From positions 1 to 7,911 of the forward strand of contig DJRC01000006.1 of assembly GCA_002437735.1 (NCBI GenBank): a stretch of 7,911 bases of DNA. Direction: 5' to 3'. The stretch's first letter is position 1. Each line of letters starts with the position of its first letter. Origin of the DNA: Oscillospiraceae bacterium UBA6370 (GTDB taxonomy: Bacteria; Bacillota; Clostridia; Oscillospirales; Oscillospiraceae). This document shows positions 1 through 5,797 of the stretch, one piece after another. The notes under the pieces are model-generated. The model did not search any database, was not told the DNA's origin, and saw only the letters and a program-made list of their open reading frames with translations. Both the position numbers and the translations under genes were made by a program.

Positions 1-1410
1 GCGATGCTGGCCTTTGCCGTGCTCCTCATGCCGCGCGGCGACAAGCGCCGGCGCGTCCGCGCGTTGGGCGCGGCGGCCTGCGTGCTGCTAGGTGTCGGCG
101 CGTACCTCGGCGCCTACACCGACGAAGCCGTCTACGAAAGGACGGCGAACGACGATCTCATCAATATCTGGTCGGACAACGAGGTCTATCTCTCCCGCGG
201 CTTCGCGCTCTCCTTCCTGCACTCGATGCCAGAGCTGTTCCCCGAAAAGCCGGAGGGCTACGATGCCCGCGCGGCGCAGACGCTCCTTGCCTCCTTCCCC
301 GATGAAGACATTCCGGAAGGGGAGAAGGTCGCGGTCCTCGGCGTGATGCTCGAGGCCTTCTGTGACCTGACCGACTTCGACGCCCTTGCCGCTTTCGACA
401 CGGTGCAGGAGGTCTATGCTCCCTGGCACGAACTTGAGGAGCAGAGCCTTTCCGGTGACCTGTATACGAATATTTTCGCCGGCGGCACGGTGGACACCGA
501 GTGGGGCTTCCTCACCGGCGCGAGCGAGCACGACGAATACCGCGCCGCGACCGGCTCCTACGTCCGCTACTTCACCGCACAGGGCTACGCGGCGCACTAC
601 GCGCACCCCGGCTACAGCTGGTTCTACGACCGCGAGCATGTGAACGAGTACCTCGGCTTCGATCAGAGCATCTTCACGGAAAACGGCTTCGGCGAGCTGG
701 TCGACCCCTACGTCGCCATGTGGCATTCCGACCAGCAGCTCGCGGACTACCTGCTCGCCGACCTCGACGCGGCGGACGGCTCGCCCCTCTTTTCCTTCGC
801 GGTGAGCTATCAGAATCACGGCCCCTACGCCGAAACGGAGAGCACCGTTCCCTATGTCTCGTCCGAAGCAAGCGGCTGGTCGCAGGAGAGCTGCCATATT
901 CTCAACAACTACCTCTTCGGCGTGAATGAGACGGTCCGCGAATATGTCCGTCTGACGCAGGAACTGGACGCGCGCGACACCCCCGTGGTGCTCGTGCTCT
1001 TCGGCGACCACAAGCCGTGGATGGGCAACGGCGGCTCGGTCTATGAGGAGATGGGCATTGATTTTGATACGTCCACGCTTGCCGGCTTCCGCAATTACTA
1101 CGCCACGCCCTATCTCATCTGGGCGAACCGCGCGGCGAAGGAGGTCCTCGGCGCGGACTTCACCGGCGACGGCGGCGACTTTTCGCCTTGTTTCTTGATG
1201 ACGCGGCTGTTCGACGCGTGCGGCTGGGCGGGTCCCGGCTATATGCAGCTCTCCCGCGCCATGCGGGACATCTCGCCGCTGCTGCACACGAACGGACTCT
1301 TCCTGTGCGACGGCGTCCTGACCTCCGTTCTCAGCGACACCGACCGCAGCTTCTACCGCAGCTGGCTCGGCGTGCAGTATTACCGCGAGCACATCGCGGA
1401 ATATTCATAG
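1..1410 (+). CDS. LtaS-type membrane sulfatase (LTA synthase family), 5'-truncated by the window edge
   Basis: The protein belongs to the alkaline-phosphatase/sulfatase superfamily and resembles lipoteichoic-acid synthases, which transfer glycerol-phosphate from phosphatidylglycerol outside the membrane. The reading frame is open to base 1 and the first ATG (base 4) falls inside a hydrophobic stretch, so that ATG is probably internal and the upstream membrane helices are missing. Counting from it, residues 1-9 and 21-37 look like the last membrane helices, separated by a basic loop (PRGDKRRR). The extracellular domain has the expected metal and catalytic signature: E117 in VMLEAF, nucleophile T162 in GGTVDTEWGFLTG, QNHGPY at 270-275, and D335-H336 in FGDHKP. 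The E-to-T spacing (45) equals that of S. aureus LtaS E255-T300, and T-to-D (173) is close to its 175. The substrate could be lipoteichoic acid or another glycerol- or phosphoethanolamine-type polymer; sequence alone does not decide. It converges on aspS. Confidence 0.88.
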   Translation, partial: AMLAFAVLLMPRGDKRRRVRALGAAACVLLGVGAYLGAYTDEAVYERTANDDLINIWSDNEVYLSRGFALSFLHSMPELFPEKPEGYDARAAQTLLASFPDEDIPEGEKVAVLGVMLEAFCDLTDFDALAAFDTVQEVYAPWHELEEQSLSGDLYTNIFAGGTVDTEWGFLTGASEHDEYRAATGSYVRYFTAQGYAAHYAHPGYSWFYDREHVNEYLGFDQSIFTENGFGELVDPYVAMWHSDQQLADYLLADLDAADGSPLFSFAVSYQNHGPYAETESTVPYVSSEASGWSQESCHILNNYLFGVNETVREYVRLTQELDARDTPVVLVLFGDHKPWMGNGGSVYEEMGIDFDTSTLAGFRNYYATPYLIWANRAAKEVLGADFTGDGGDFSPCFLMTRLFDACGWAGPGYMQLSRAMRDISPLLHTNGLFLCDGVLTSVLSDTDRSFYRSWLGVQYYREHIAEYS

Positions 1411-1420
1411 CGCTTTCATC

Positions 1421-1445
1421 AAAAAACCGCCGTGCTTCACACGGC
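1421..1445 (-). terminator. Rho-independent terminator of the aspS-side transcript
   Basis: On the minus strand a 6-bp GC-rich stem (GCCGTG / CACGGC, arms at 1440-1445 and 1429-1434) closes a 5-base loop. It is followed after GG by six consecutive Ts (complement of 1421-1426). This is the classic intrinsic terminator layout for the minus-strand run that ends with aspS. It lies beyond the larger hairpin at 1453-1491, so aspS transcripts meet two terminators in tandem. Confidence 0.7.
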
Positions 1446-1452
1446 AGCGAAC

Positions 1453-1491
1453 AAAGGGGGAGGTCTCTTCAACCAAGAGACCTCCCCCTTT
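1453..1491. terminator. Strong bidirectional terminator between convergent genes
   Basis: There is a perfect 17-bp inverted repeat, with arms at 1453-1469 and 1475-1491 and a 5-base loop CAACC. The outer end of the stem is AAA/TTT, and the sequence beyond it is U-rich on both strands (TTTATTTG on plus, TTTGTTC on minus). It sits in the 115-bp gap between the stop of the sulfatase gene and the stop of aspS. It can therefore terminate both converging transcripts. Confidence 0.85.
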
Positions 1492-1525
1492 ATTTGTCGC
1501 CGCGCATCGCGCGGCCAATATAAGA

Positions 1526-3298
1526 TTACTCGTCCTCGTGCGCCGTCACGGCGATGTGCAGCTCGTCGAGCTGCTTCTGCGTGACCTCGCTCGGCGCGCC
1601 CATCATGATGTCCTGCGCGTTCTTGTTCATCGGGAACGGAATGATCTCGCGAATGGAATCCTCGCCCGCGAGCAGCATCACCATGCGGTCCACGCCCGGA
1701 GCGATGCCGGCGTGCGGGGGTGCGCCGTAGCAGAAGGCGTTGTACATCGCGGGGAACTTGGCCTTCACGTCGTCCTCGCCGAGCCGCACCAGCTCAAACG
1801 CCTTGATCATGATCTCGGGATCGTGGTTGCGCACCGCGCCGGAGCTGAGCTCCACGCCGTTGCAGACGAGATCGTACTGGTCGGCGGTGATGGTCAGCGG
1901 GTCGATCTCGCCGCGCTCGGCGGCGAGCATCGTCTCCATGCCGCCCTTGGGCATCGAGAACGGGTTGTGGCAGAACTCCAGCTCGCCGCTCTCCTCGCCG
2001 ATCTCGTACATCGGGAAATCGACGATCCAGCAGAACTCGTAGCGCTCCTTGTCCATGTGGCCCTCGCAGGCGGGGCCGAAGGTCTTGATGGCGACGCCCA
2101 CGGCCTTGGTCGCCAGCTTGCCCGCGCACACGATGACCAGCGTATCGGGCTTGAGCCCGAGCTTCTCGGTCAGCTCGGCCTTGATGGGCGCGGCAAACTT
2201 GCCGATGCCGCCGGCGAGCTCGCCGTTCTCATCGACCTTGAACCAATAGCTCTTCGTGCCGCTCTGCACCTCGCAGTCGCCGAGCAGCTTGTCGATCTGC
2301 TTGCGCGTCAGCTTGCAGTCCGTGATGGGCACGGCCTTGACCGTCTGGCCGCGCAGCGCCTCGAACTCGCTCTCGGCGAACAGCTCCGTCACGTCGGTCG
2401 CGGTCAGGTCGATGCGCAGATCGGGCTTGTCGCTGCCGTAAATCGCCAGCGCGTCGTTGTATGCGATGCGGCGGAACGGCGGCTGGGACGCAATATCATA
2501 GGTGCCGAACTTCGCGAAGATCGGGGGCAGCACGTCCTCGCAGATGGCAAACACGTCCTCCTGCGTCGCGAACGACATCTCCATATCCAGCTGATAGAAC
2601 TCGCCGGGGGAGCGGTCGCCGCGTGCGTCCTCATCACGGAAGCAGGGCGCGATCTGGAAGTAGCGGTCGAAGCCGCTCGTCATCAGCAGCTGCTTGAACT
2701 GCTGCGGCGCCTGCGGCAGCGCGTAGAACTTGCCCGGGTGCTTGCGCGCGGGCACGAGATAGTCGCGTGCGCCCTCGGGGGAGGAGGCGGTCAGAATCGG
2801 CGTCGTGATCTCCAGAAAGTCGTGCGCCATCATCGCCTGACGCAGCGCGGCGATCACCTGGCAGCGCAGGATGATGTTCTTCTTCACCGCGGGGTTGCGC
2901 AGGTCGAGGTAGCGGTACTTCAGACGCTGCGTTTCGTCGGCCTCGCGGCTGCGGTTGATCTCAAAGGGCAGGGAATTGTAGCGGCAGCGGCCGAGCACCT
3001 CGATCTTCTCGGGCACGACCTCGATCTCGCCGGTGGCCTGCTTGCTGTTCTTGCTCGCGCGCTCGCGCACGGTGCCCTCGACGGAGATGGTGCTCTCCTT
3101 ATTGATCCCCTTGATGACCTTCAGGTCGGCCTCGTCCTCGACGACGACCTGTGTCGTACCATAGAAATCGCGCAGCACGACGAACGCCAGATTGCCGCCC
3201 ACCTCGCGGACATTTTCCATCCAGCCGACGAGCTTGACCTTCTCGCCCACATTCTCGATGCGAAGCTGGTTACAGTTGTGTGTACGGGACTGCATCAT
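1526..3298 (-). CDS. aspS: Aspartyl-tRNA synthetase
   Basis: This class II aminoacyl-tRNA synthetase charges tRNA-Asp with aspartate in the cytosol; at 590 aa it has the normal bacterial length. In order it shows an N-terminal OB-fold anticodon-binding domain (about 10-105), the catalytic core with RYLDLR (129-134), the GARDYLVPAR substrate loop (176-185), motif 2 around FRDED (220-224), a bacterial GAD-type insertion (roughly 290-415), HNPFSMP (444-450), and motif 3 GIAPGVDR (531-538). The motif 2 loop reads ARGDRSPGEFYQLDMEMSF, the longer GEFYQLD variant rather than the common QPEFTQID. The minus-strand start is a double ATG; AGGAG lies 13 bases before the first and 16 before the second, so the first is preferred. 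Whether it is discriminating or also charges tRNA-Asn cannot be decided: the usual RRRDHGG-type anticodon loop reads NVREVGG here. It is the last gene of the minus-strand run and is followed by two terminators. Confidence 0.97.
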   Translation of the reverse strand: MMQSRTHNCNQLRIENVGEKVKLVGWMENVREVGGNLAFVVLRDFYGTTQVVVEDEADLKVIKGINKESTISVEGTVRERASKNSKQATGEIEVVPEKIEVLGRCRYNSLPFEINRSREADETQRLKYRYLDLRNPAVKKNIILRCQVIAALRQAMMAHDFLEITTPILTASSPEGARDYLVPARKHPGKFYALPQAPQQFKQLLMTSGFDRYFQIAPCFRDEDARGDRSPGEFYQLDMEMSFATQEDVFAICEDVLPPIFAKFGTYDIASQPPFRRIAYNDALAIYGSDKPDLRIDLTATDVTELFAESEFEALRGQTVKAVPITDCKLTRKQIDKLLGDCEVQSGTKSYWFKVDENGELAGGIGKFAAPIKAELTEKLGLKPDTLVIVCAGKLATKAVGVAIKTFGPACEGHMDKERYEFCWIVDFPMYEIGEESGELEFCHNPFSMPKGGMETMLAAERGEIDPLTITADQYDLVCNGVELSSGAVRNHDPEIMIKAFELVRLGEDDVKAKFPAMYNAFCYGAPPHAGIAPGVDRMVMLLAGEDSIREIIPFPMNKNAQDIMMGAPSEVTQKQLDELHIAVTAHEDE

Positions 3299-3323
3299 AA
3301 GACAATAACAACTCCTATCTGTA

Positions 3324-3338
3324 ATTTCAAACTGAAAT
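3324..3338. repeat. Short dyad upstream of aspS
   Basis: ATTTCA (3324-3329) and TGAAAT (3333-3338) form a 6-bp inverted repeat around a 3-base centre. Flanking GTA and TAC extend the symmetry imperfectly. It lies in the AT-rich 60-bp gap between the MgsA-like gene and aspS, about 26 bases upstream of the aspS start. It could be an operator or a weak RNA hairpin, or chance in AT-rich sequence. The gap is too short for a T-box leader, and no T-box motif is visible. Confidence 0.25.
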
Positions 3339-3358
3339 AATACGGTTTGTATTCAAAA

Positions 3359-3775
3359 TCACGCCGTAAACGGCTTGGTTTTCGGATTTACGATGTCGCG
3401 CCAGTCGAGGTCGCCGCGGCTGAGGCCGAGGACGAGCATTTCCGCCGTCGCCACATTGCTGGCAAAGGGGATGTTGTTCTGGTCGCACAGGCGGGAAATA
3501 TAGCTCACGCTCTCGCAGGACTTTTCGTCGCGCGGATCGTTGAAGAAAAGCACCATGTCGATCTCGTTGTAGGCGATGCGCGCGCCGATCTGCTCCGCGC
3601 CGCCGTGTACGCGCGCGAGGAAGAGGTGGATGGGCAGACCCGTCGCCTCGGCGACCATCTTGCCGGTAATGTTGGTCGCGCAGATGGTGTGCTTGGAGAG
3701 GATGCCTGCATAGGCTGTGCAGAATTGAACCATCAGGTCTTTCTTGTTGTCGTGTGCCATGAGAGCGATATTCAT
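3359..3775 (-). CDS. mgsA: Methylglyoxal-synthase-family protein with degenerate active site
   Basis: The 138-aa protein has the full MGS fold. Canonical MgsA converts dihydroxyacetone phosphate to methylglyoxal and phosphate in the cytosol. Family hallmarks kept are ALMAHDNKKD (4-13), GKMVAEATG (38-46), EQIGARI (61-67), FFNDP (77-81) and NIPFASNVATAEML (101-114). Aligned to E. coli MgsA with an offset of 11, however, key residues differ: catalytic base D71 is A60 (GGAEQ instead of GGDQQ), phosphate-binding T47 is I36, G46 is N35, S65 is A54, G66 is R55, H98 is C87 and D101 is V90 or S89. H8, D9, K12, T34, T37 and D80 are retained. Fold membership is secure, but methylglyoxal production is doubtful; ligand binding or regulation is possible. 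The ATG is preceded by AAAGGGG about 9 bases away. It lies 42 bp downstream of the MinD-like gene, probably cotranscribed, echoing clostridial min-rodA-mgsA clusters. Confidence 0.88.
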   Translation of the reverse strand: MNIALMAHDNKKDLMVQFCTAYAGILSKHTICATNITGKMVAEATGLPIHLFLARVHGGAEQIGARIAYNEIDMVLFFNDPRDEKSCESVSYISRLCDQNNIPFASNVATAEMLVLGLSRGDLDWRDIVNPKTKPFTA

Positions 3776-3817
3776 ATAACCGCGCCCCTTTCTATCGTAA
3801 ATTTATGAATTTCTGTT

Positions 3818-4564
3818 TTATCGCCGCGGCAGCTTCATCAGCGGCACGCGCTCGCCGGTGAGACGGCGCGCGATGTTGCGGCAGGCGATCTCGGCGCTGC
3901 TCTCGCGGGAGAATACGGTCAAGGCGCTTCGCCCTAATGCGATGGGGATGCCCTCGTCCTCGGGGATGACGCCCAGCAGCGGCAGGCCCGCCGCGTCGAT
4001 GGCGTCGTCGATGTTGCTGCTCAGCGCCTTGAGCAGCTTGCGCCGCACGCGGTTGACCACCAGGTGCAGCCTTCCGTTCGGGTAATCGCGCAGCTCCATT
4101 ACGGTCCGCTGCGCGTCGCGCAGGCTCGTCGGATCGGTCGTCGCGACCACCACCGCGCGGTCCGCCGCGCAGGTCGCGAGCCGGAAGGCGTCGCCCAGTC
4201 CCGCGCCGGAGTCGATGAGGCAGTAGTCGAATTTGCTCCGCACCTCGTCGAGCAGTCTTTTCATCTCGCTCGTGCGGACATCCTCATGCAGCCCGACCGG
4301 CGCGGTCAGCAGATACAGCCGGTCGCAGCGCGGGTGCCGCACCGCGGCCTGCTCGAGCGTCGCGCGCGAGAGAATGACGTCGGTGAAGTCCATCAGCGCG
4401 CTGTCGCTCATGCCGAGCGCCAGGTCCAGGTTCCGCAGCCCCACGTCGCAGTCGAGACACAGCGTCCGGTGTCCCATCTCGGCGAGCGCCGAGCCGACGA
4501 GCGCAGTGAATGAAGTTTTTCCCGTGCCGCCCTTTCCGGACACCACGGCGATGACCTGTCCCAT
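3818..4564 (-). CDS. MinD/ParA-family P-loop ATPase lacking the usual MinD membrane-targeting tail
   Basis: This 248-aa cytosolic ATPase of the deviant-Walker-A (SIMIBI) class has GKGGTGKT at 10-17 with signature K11 and catalytic K16, DCDVGLRNLDLALG at 38-51 (MinD style) and Walker B/switch II FDYCLIDSGAGLG at 112-124. It also has NRVRRK at 171-176 and GVIPEDEG at 198-205. MinD ATPases dimerise on ATP and recruit partners such as MinC to membranes. The protein ends NIARRLTGERVPLMKLPRR; in clostridial MinD the same NIARR-GEEVPL segment is followed by an amphipathic membrane-targeting helix, which is absent here. Switch II reads SGAGLG, closer to FlhG (TGAG) than to MinD (CPAGIE). No minC or minE is in the window. 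The ATG has AGGAG six bases upstream. The gene follows rsmG by 20 bp and precedes the MgsA-like gene. MinD-like is the best call; FlhG-like or an orphan ParA-like regulator are alternatives. Confidence 0.88.
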   Translation of the reverse strand: MGQVIAVVSGKGGTGKTSFTALVGSALAEMGHRTLCLDCDVGLRNLDLALGMSDSALMDFTDVILSRATLEQAAVRHPRCDRLYLLTAPVGLHEDVRTSEMKRLLDEVRSKFDYCLIDSGAGLGDAFRLATCAADRAVVVATTDPTSLRDAQRTVMELRDYPNGRLHLVVNRVRRKLLKALSSNIDDAIDAAGLPLLGVIPEDEGIPIALGRSALTVFSRESSAEIACRNIARRLTGERVPLMKLPRR

Positions 4565-4577
4565 AGAAAACTCCTGT

Positions 4578-4596
4578 CAGCCGCTCACAGCGGCTG
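4578..4596. promoter_or_regulatory. Intercistronic hairpin between rsmG and the MinD-like gene
   Basis: CAGCCGCT (4578-4585) and AGCGGCTG (4589-4596) form a perfect 8-bp stem with a 3-base loop. On the minus-strand transcript it contains the rsmG stop codon and ends two bases before the AGGAG of the MinD-like gene. No T-run follows on that strand, so it is not a minus-strand terminator. It could affect initiation of the downstream gene or mRNA stability. On the plus strand it is followed by CTTTTTG and could stop antisense transcripts. Confidence 0.5.
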
Positions 4597-5280
4597 CTTT
4601 TTGATTCTTGCGAACGCCCTCGGATATTTCGGCGGGGTAGGGGAGACCTTCTCGATCACCACCACGCGGTGCATGACATCGCTCGTCGGGATGGTGTAAT
4701 CCCCGACATTGACGATTTTCCCGCCGAGCGTCCTGATCGCGCTCTTTGCCGCGGCGATCTCCTCCTCGGTGTCCACGCTCTTCATCGCGAGGAACTGCCC
4801 GCCGACCTTCACGAGCGGCAGCGCCAGCTCGCAGAGCACATTGAGCTGCGCGACGGCGCGTGAGACGGCAAGGTCATAGCTTTCCCGGTGTCTGGCGGCA
4901 AATTCCTCCGCCCGCGCGTGGACGCATTCCACACGCTTCAGCCCCAGCGTGCCGCAGACCTCCTCGAGCCACGCGATGCGCTTGCCGAGGCTGTCGAGCA
5001 GTGTCAGGTCGAAGTCGTCCTTGAGGATACGCAGCGGCATCCCCGGGAAGCCCGCGCCCGTGCCGACGTCCACCACCGTTTTCCCCGAGAGGTCAACGAA
5101 CCGCGTCAGCGCCGCGCTGTCGAGCAGATGCAGCTGCGCGACGGCGTCCGGCTCCGTGATGGCGGTGAGGTTCATCACCTCGTTTTTTTCCAGCAGAAGT
5201 GCGGCGAAGCGTTCGAGCGTTTCCGCCCGGCTCTCGTCCAGCCCCAGCTCCCGCAGTCCCTCGCGCAGCAGCGCGGTCAC
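4585..5280 (-). CDS. rsmG: 16S rRNA (guanine527-N7)-methyltransferase RsmG (GidB)
   Basis: RsmG methylates N7 of G527 in the 530 loop of 16S rRNA using S-adenosylmethionine; in other bacteria its loss gives low-level streptomycin resistance. The 231-aa length is typical. Visible motifs are NEVMNLTAITEP (33-44), HLLDS (51-55), SAM-binding DVGTGAGFPG (71-80), LLDSLGKR (94-101), SRAVA (140-144) and a C-terminal YPRAFARIKKQPL resembling the usual YPR...KKPL ending. The start is GTG (5278-5280), overlapping the mscL stop in GTGA. An AAGGAG eight bases upstream, inside the end of mscL, supports this start and implies coupled translation. In many Firmicutes rsmG sits directly before noc/parA/parB; here it is downstream of serS and mscL. 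Confidence 0.97.
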   Translation of the reverse strand: MTALLREGLRELGLDESRAETLERFAALLLEKNEVMNLTAITEPDAVAQLHLLDSAALTRFVDLSGKTVVDVGTGAGFPGMPLRILKDDFDLTLLDSLGKRIAWLEEVCGTLGLKRVECVHARAEEFAARHRESYDLAVSRAVAQLNVLCELALPLVKVGGQFLAMKSVDTEEEIAAAKSAIRTLGGKIVNVGDYTIPTSDVMHRVVVIEKVSPTPPKYPRAFARIKKQPL

Positions 5281-5723
5281 TTGCCCTGCTCCTTGAGAAG
5301 GTCGCGGATCTCGGTGAGCAGCAGCTCCTCCTTCGTCGGCTCCGGCTCCTCCTCGGGCTCTTCCTCGGCCTCCGGCTCGGGCTTGGAGAGCGTGTCGTGC
5401 ATCTTGTTGATGGCCTTGACCATGCAGAACACGGCAAACGCAATGATGATGAAGTCCAGAATGACGGAGATCAGATTGCCGAAATTGACGGCGATCTCGG
5501 GGTCAACGACCTCGCTGCCCTCCATCACGGCCTCCTTGAGCACCCATTTCCACGCGGAGAAGTCCACGCCGCCGGTGAGAATGGAGACGAGCGGCATGAT
5601 GATGTCGTTCACCAGCGAGGTCGTGATCTTGCCGAACGCGCCGCCGATGACGACGCCGACGGCCATATCCAGCACGTTGCCGCGCATGGCAAACGCCTTG
5701 AATTCTTCCATAAACTTCTTCAT
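5277..5723 (-). CDS. mscL: Large-conductance mechanosensitive channel MscL
   Basis: MscL is a homopentameric inner-membrane channel that opens under membrane tension to release solutes during hypo-osmotic shock. The 148-aa protein has the N-terminal amphipathic helix (MKKFMEEFKAFAMRG, 1-15) and a first membrane helix carrying the gate signature AVGVVIGGAFGKI (21-33) and NDIIMP (39-44). Then come an extracellular loop (about 48-79), a second membrane helix FGNLISVILDFIIIAFAVF (81-99), and a cytoplasmic C-terminal helix (TKEELLLTEIRDLLKEQ). Between the second helix and the C-terminal helix is an unusually acidic, proline-rich linker (114-129, alternating E and P), which explains the length slightly above E. 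coli's 136 aa. AGGAG lies 7 bases before the ATG. It is preceded by a 74-bp AT-rich gap with a possible promoter and overlaps rsmG by four bases. Confidence 0.97.
   Translation of the reverse strand: MKKFMEEFKAFAMRGNVLDMAVGVVIGGAFGKITTSLVNDIIMPLVSILTGGVDFSAWKWVLKEAVMEGSEVVDPEIAVNFGNLISVILDFIIIAFAVFCMVKAINKMHDTLSKPEPEAEEEPEEEPEPTKEELLLTEIRDLLKEQGK
5278..5294 (-). promoter_or_regulatory. Shine-Dalgarno and GTG start of rsmG inside the mscL end
   Basis: AAGGAG (5294-5289 on the minus strand) lies in the last codons of mscL, followed by an 8-base spacer and the GTG of rsmG. That GTG overlaps the mscL TGA. The strong site with standard spacing decides the non-ATG start and points to re-initiation or coupling. 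Confidence 0.8.
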
Positions 5724-5761
5724 GAGAAGTCTCCTTTGTCTGTTTTTGAAAACGAATGGTA

Positions 5762-5791
5762 TTTTGTTATTGAAATACTACGTTTTGTTAT
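5762..5791. repeat. Nine-base direct repeat with 21-bp period in the serS-mscL gap
   Basis: TTTTGTTAT occurs at 5762-5770 and again at 5783-5791, exactly 21 bp (about two helical turns) apart. The copies overlap the candidate -35 and -10 elements of the possible mscL promoter. Such phasing suits a dimeric regulator, but chance in an AT-rich gap is a real alternative. Confidence 0.35.
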
Positions 5792-5794
5792 CAA
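5766..5794 (-). promoter_or_regulatory. Possible sigma-70-type promoter upstream of mscL
   Basis: On the minus strand TTGATA (5794-5789, five of six to TTGACA) is followed by a 17-base spacer and AATAAC (5771-5766, four of six to TATAAT). A transcript from here would have a leader of roughly 35 bases carrying the AAAGGAG of mscL. The -10 match is weak and the sequence is AT-rich, so this is only a candidate. If real, it gives mscL-rsmG and the genes beyond a promoter independent of serS. Confidence 0.35.
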
Positions 5795-5797
5795 AAA

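Noticed and set aside
4..6. ATG at base 4 as the start of the sulfatase gene
   Set aside because: The frame is open to base 1, the codon lies within a hydrophobic stretch, and family members have several more membrane helices upstream.
88..1392. Long minus-strand open frame (434 codons) opposite the sulfatase gene
   Set aside because: The encoded protein is Val/Ala/Glu-rich with no recognisable domain. The plus-strand frame carries a full sulfatase signature. High GC removes stops from antisense frames.
3302..3330. TTGAAA-N17-TATTGT as an aspS promoter
   Set aside because: Transcription would begin at about the aspS ATG, discarding the visible AGGAG. The box matches look like chance in AT-rich sequence.
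1538..3340. 600-codon plus-strand open frame opposite aspS
   Set aside because: It is a low-complexity L/A/H/R-rich product, almost exactly co-extensive with aspS, with no domain or convincing ribosome-binding site. It is a GC-driven shadow.
3799..3812. AAATT-CATA-AATTT dyad upstream of the MgsA-like gene
   Set aside because: Five-base AT-only arms in an AT-rich gap are expected by chance. There is no T-run or other regulatory context.
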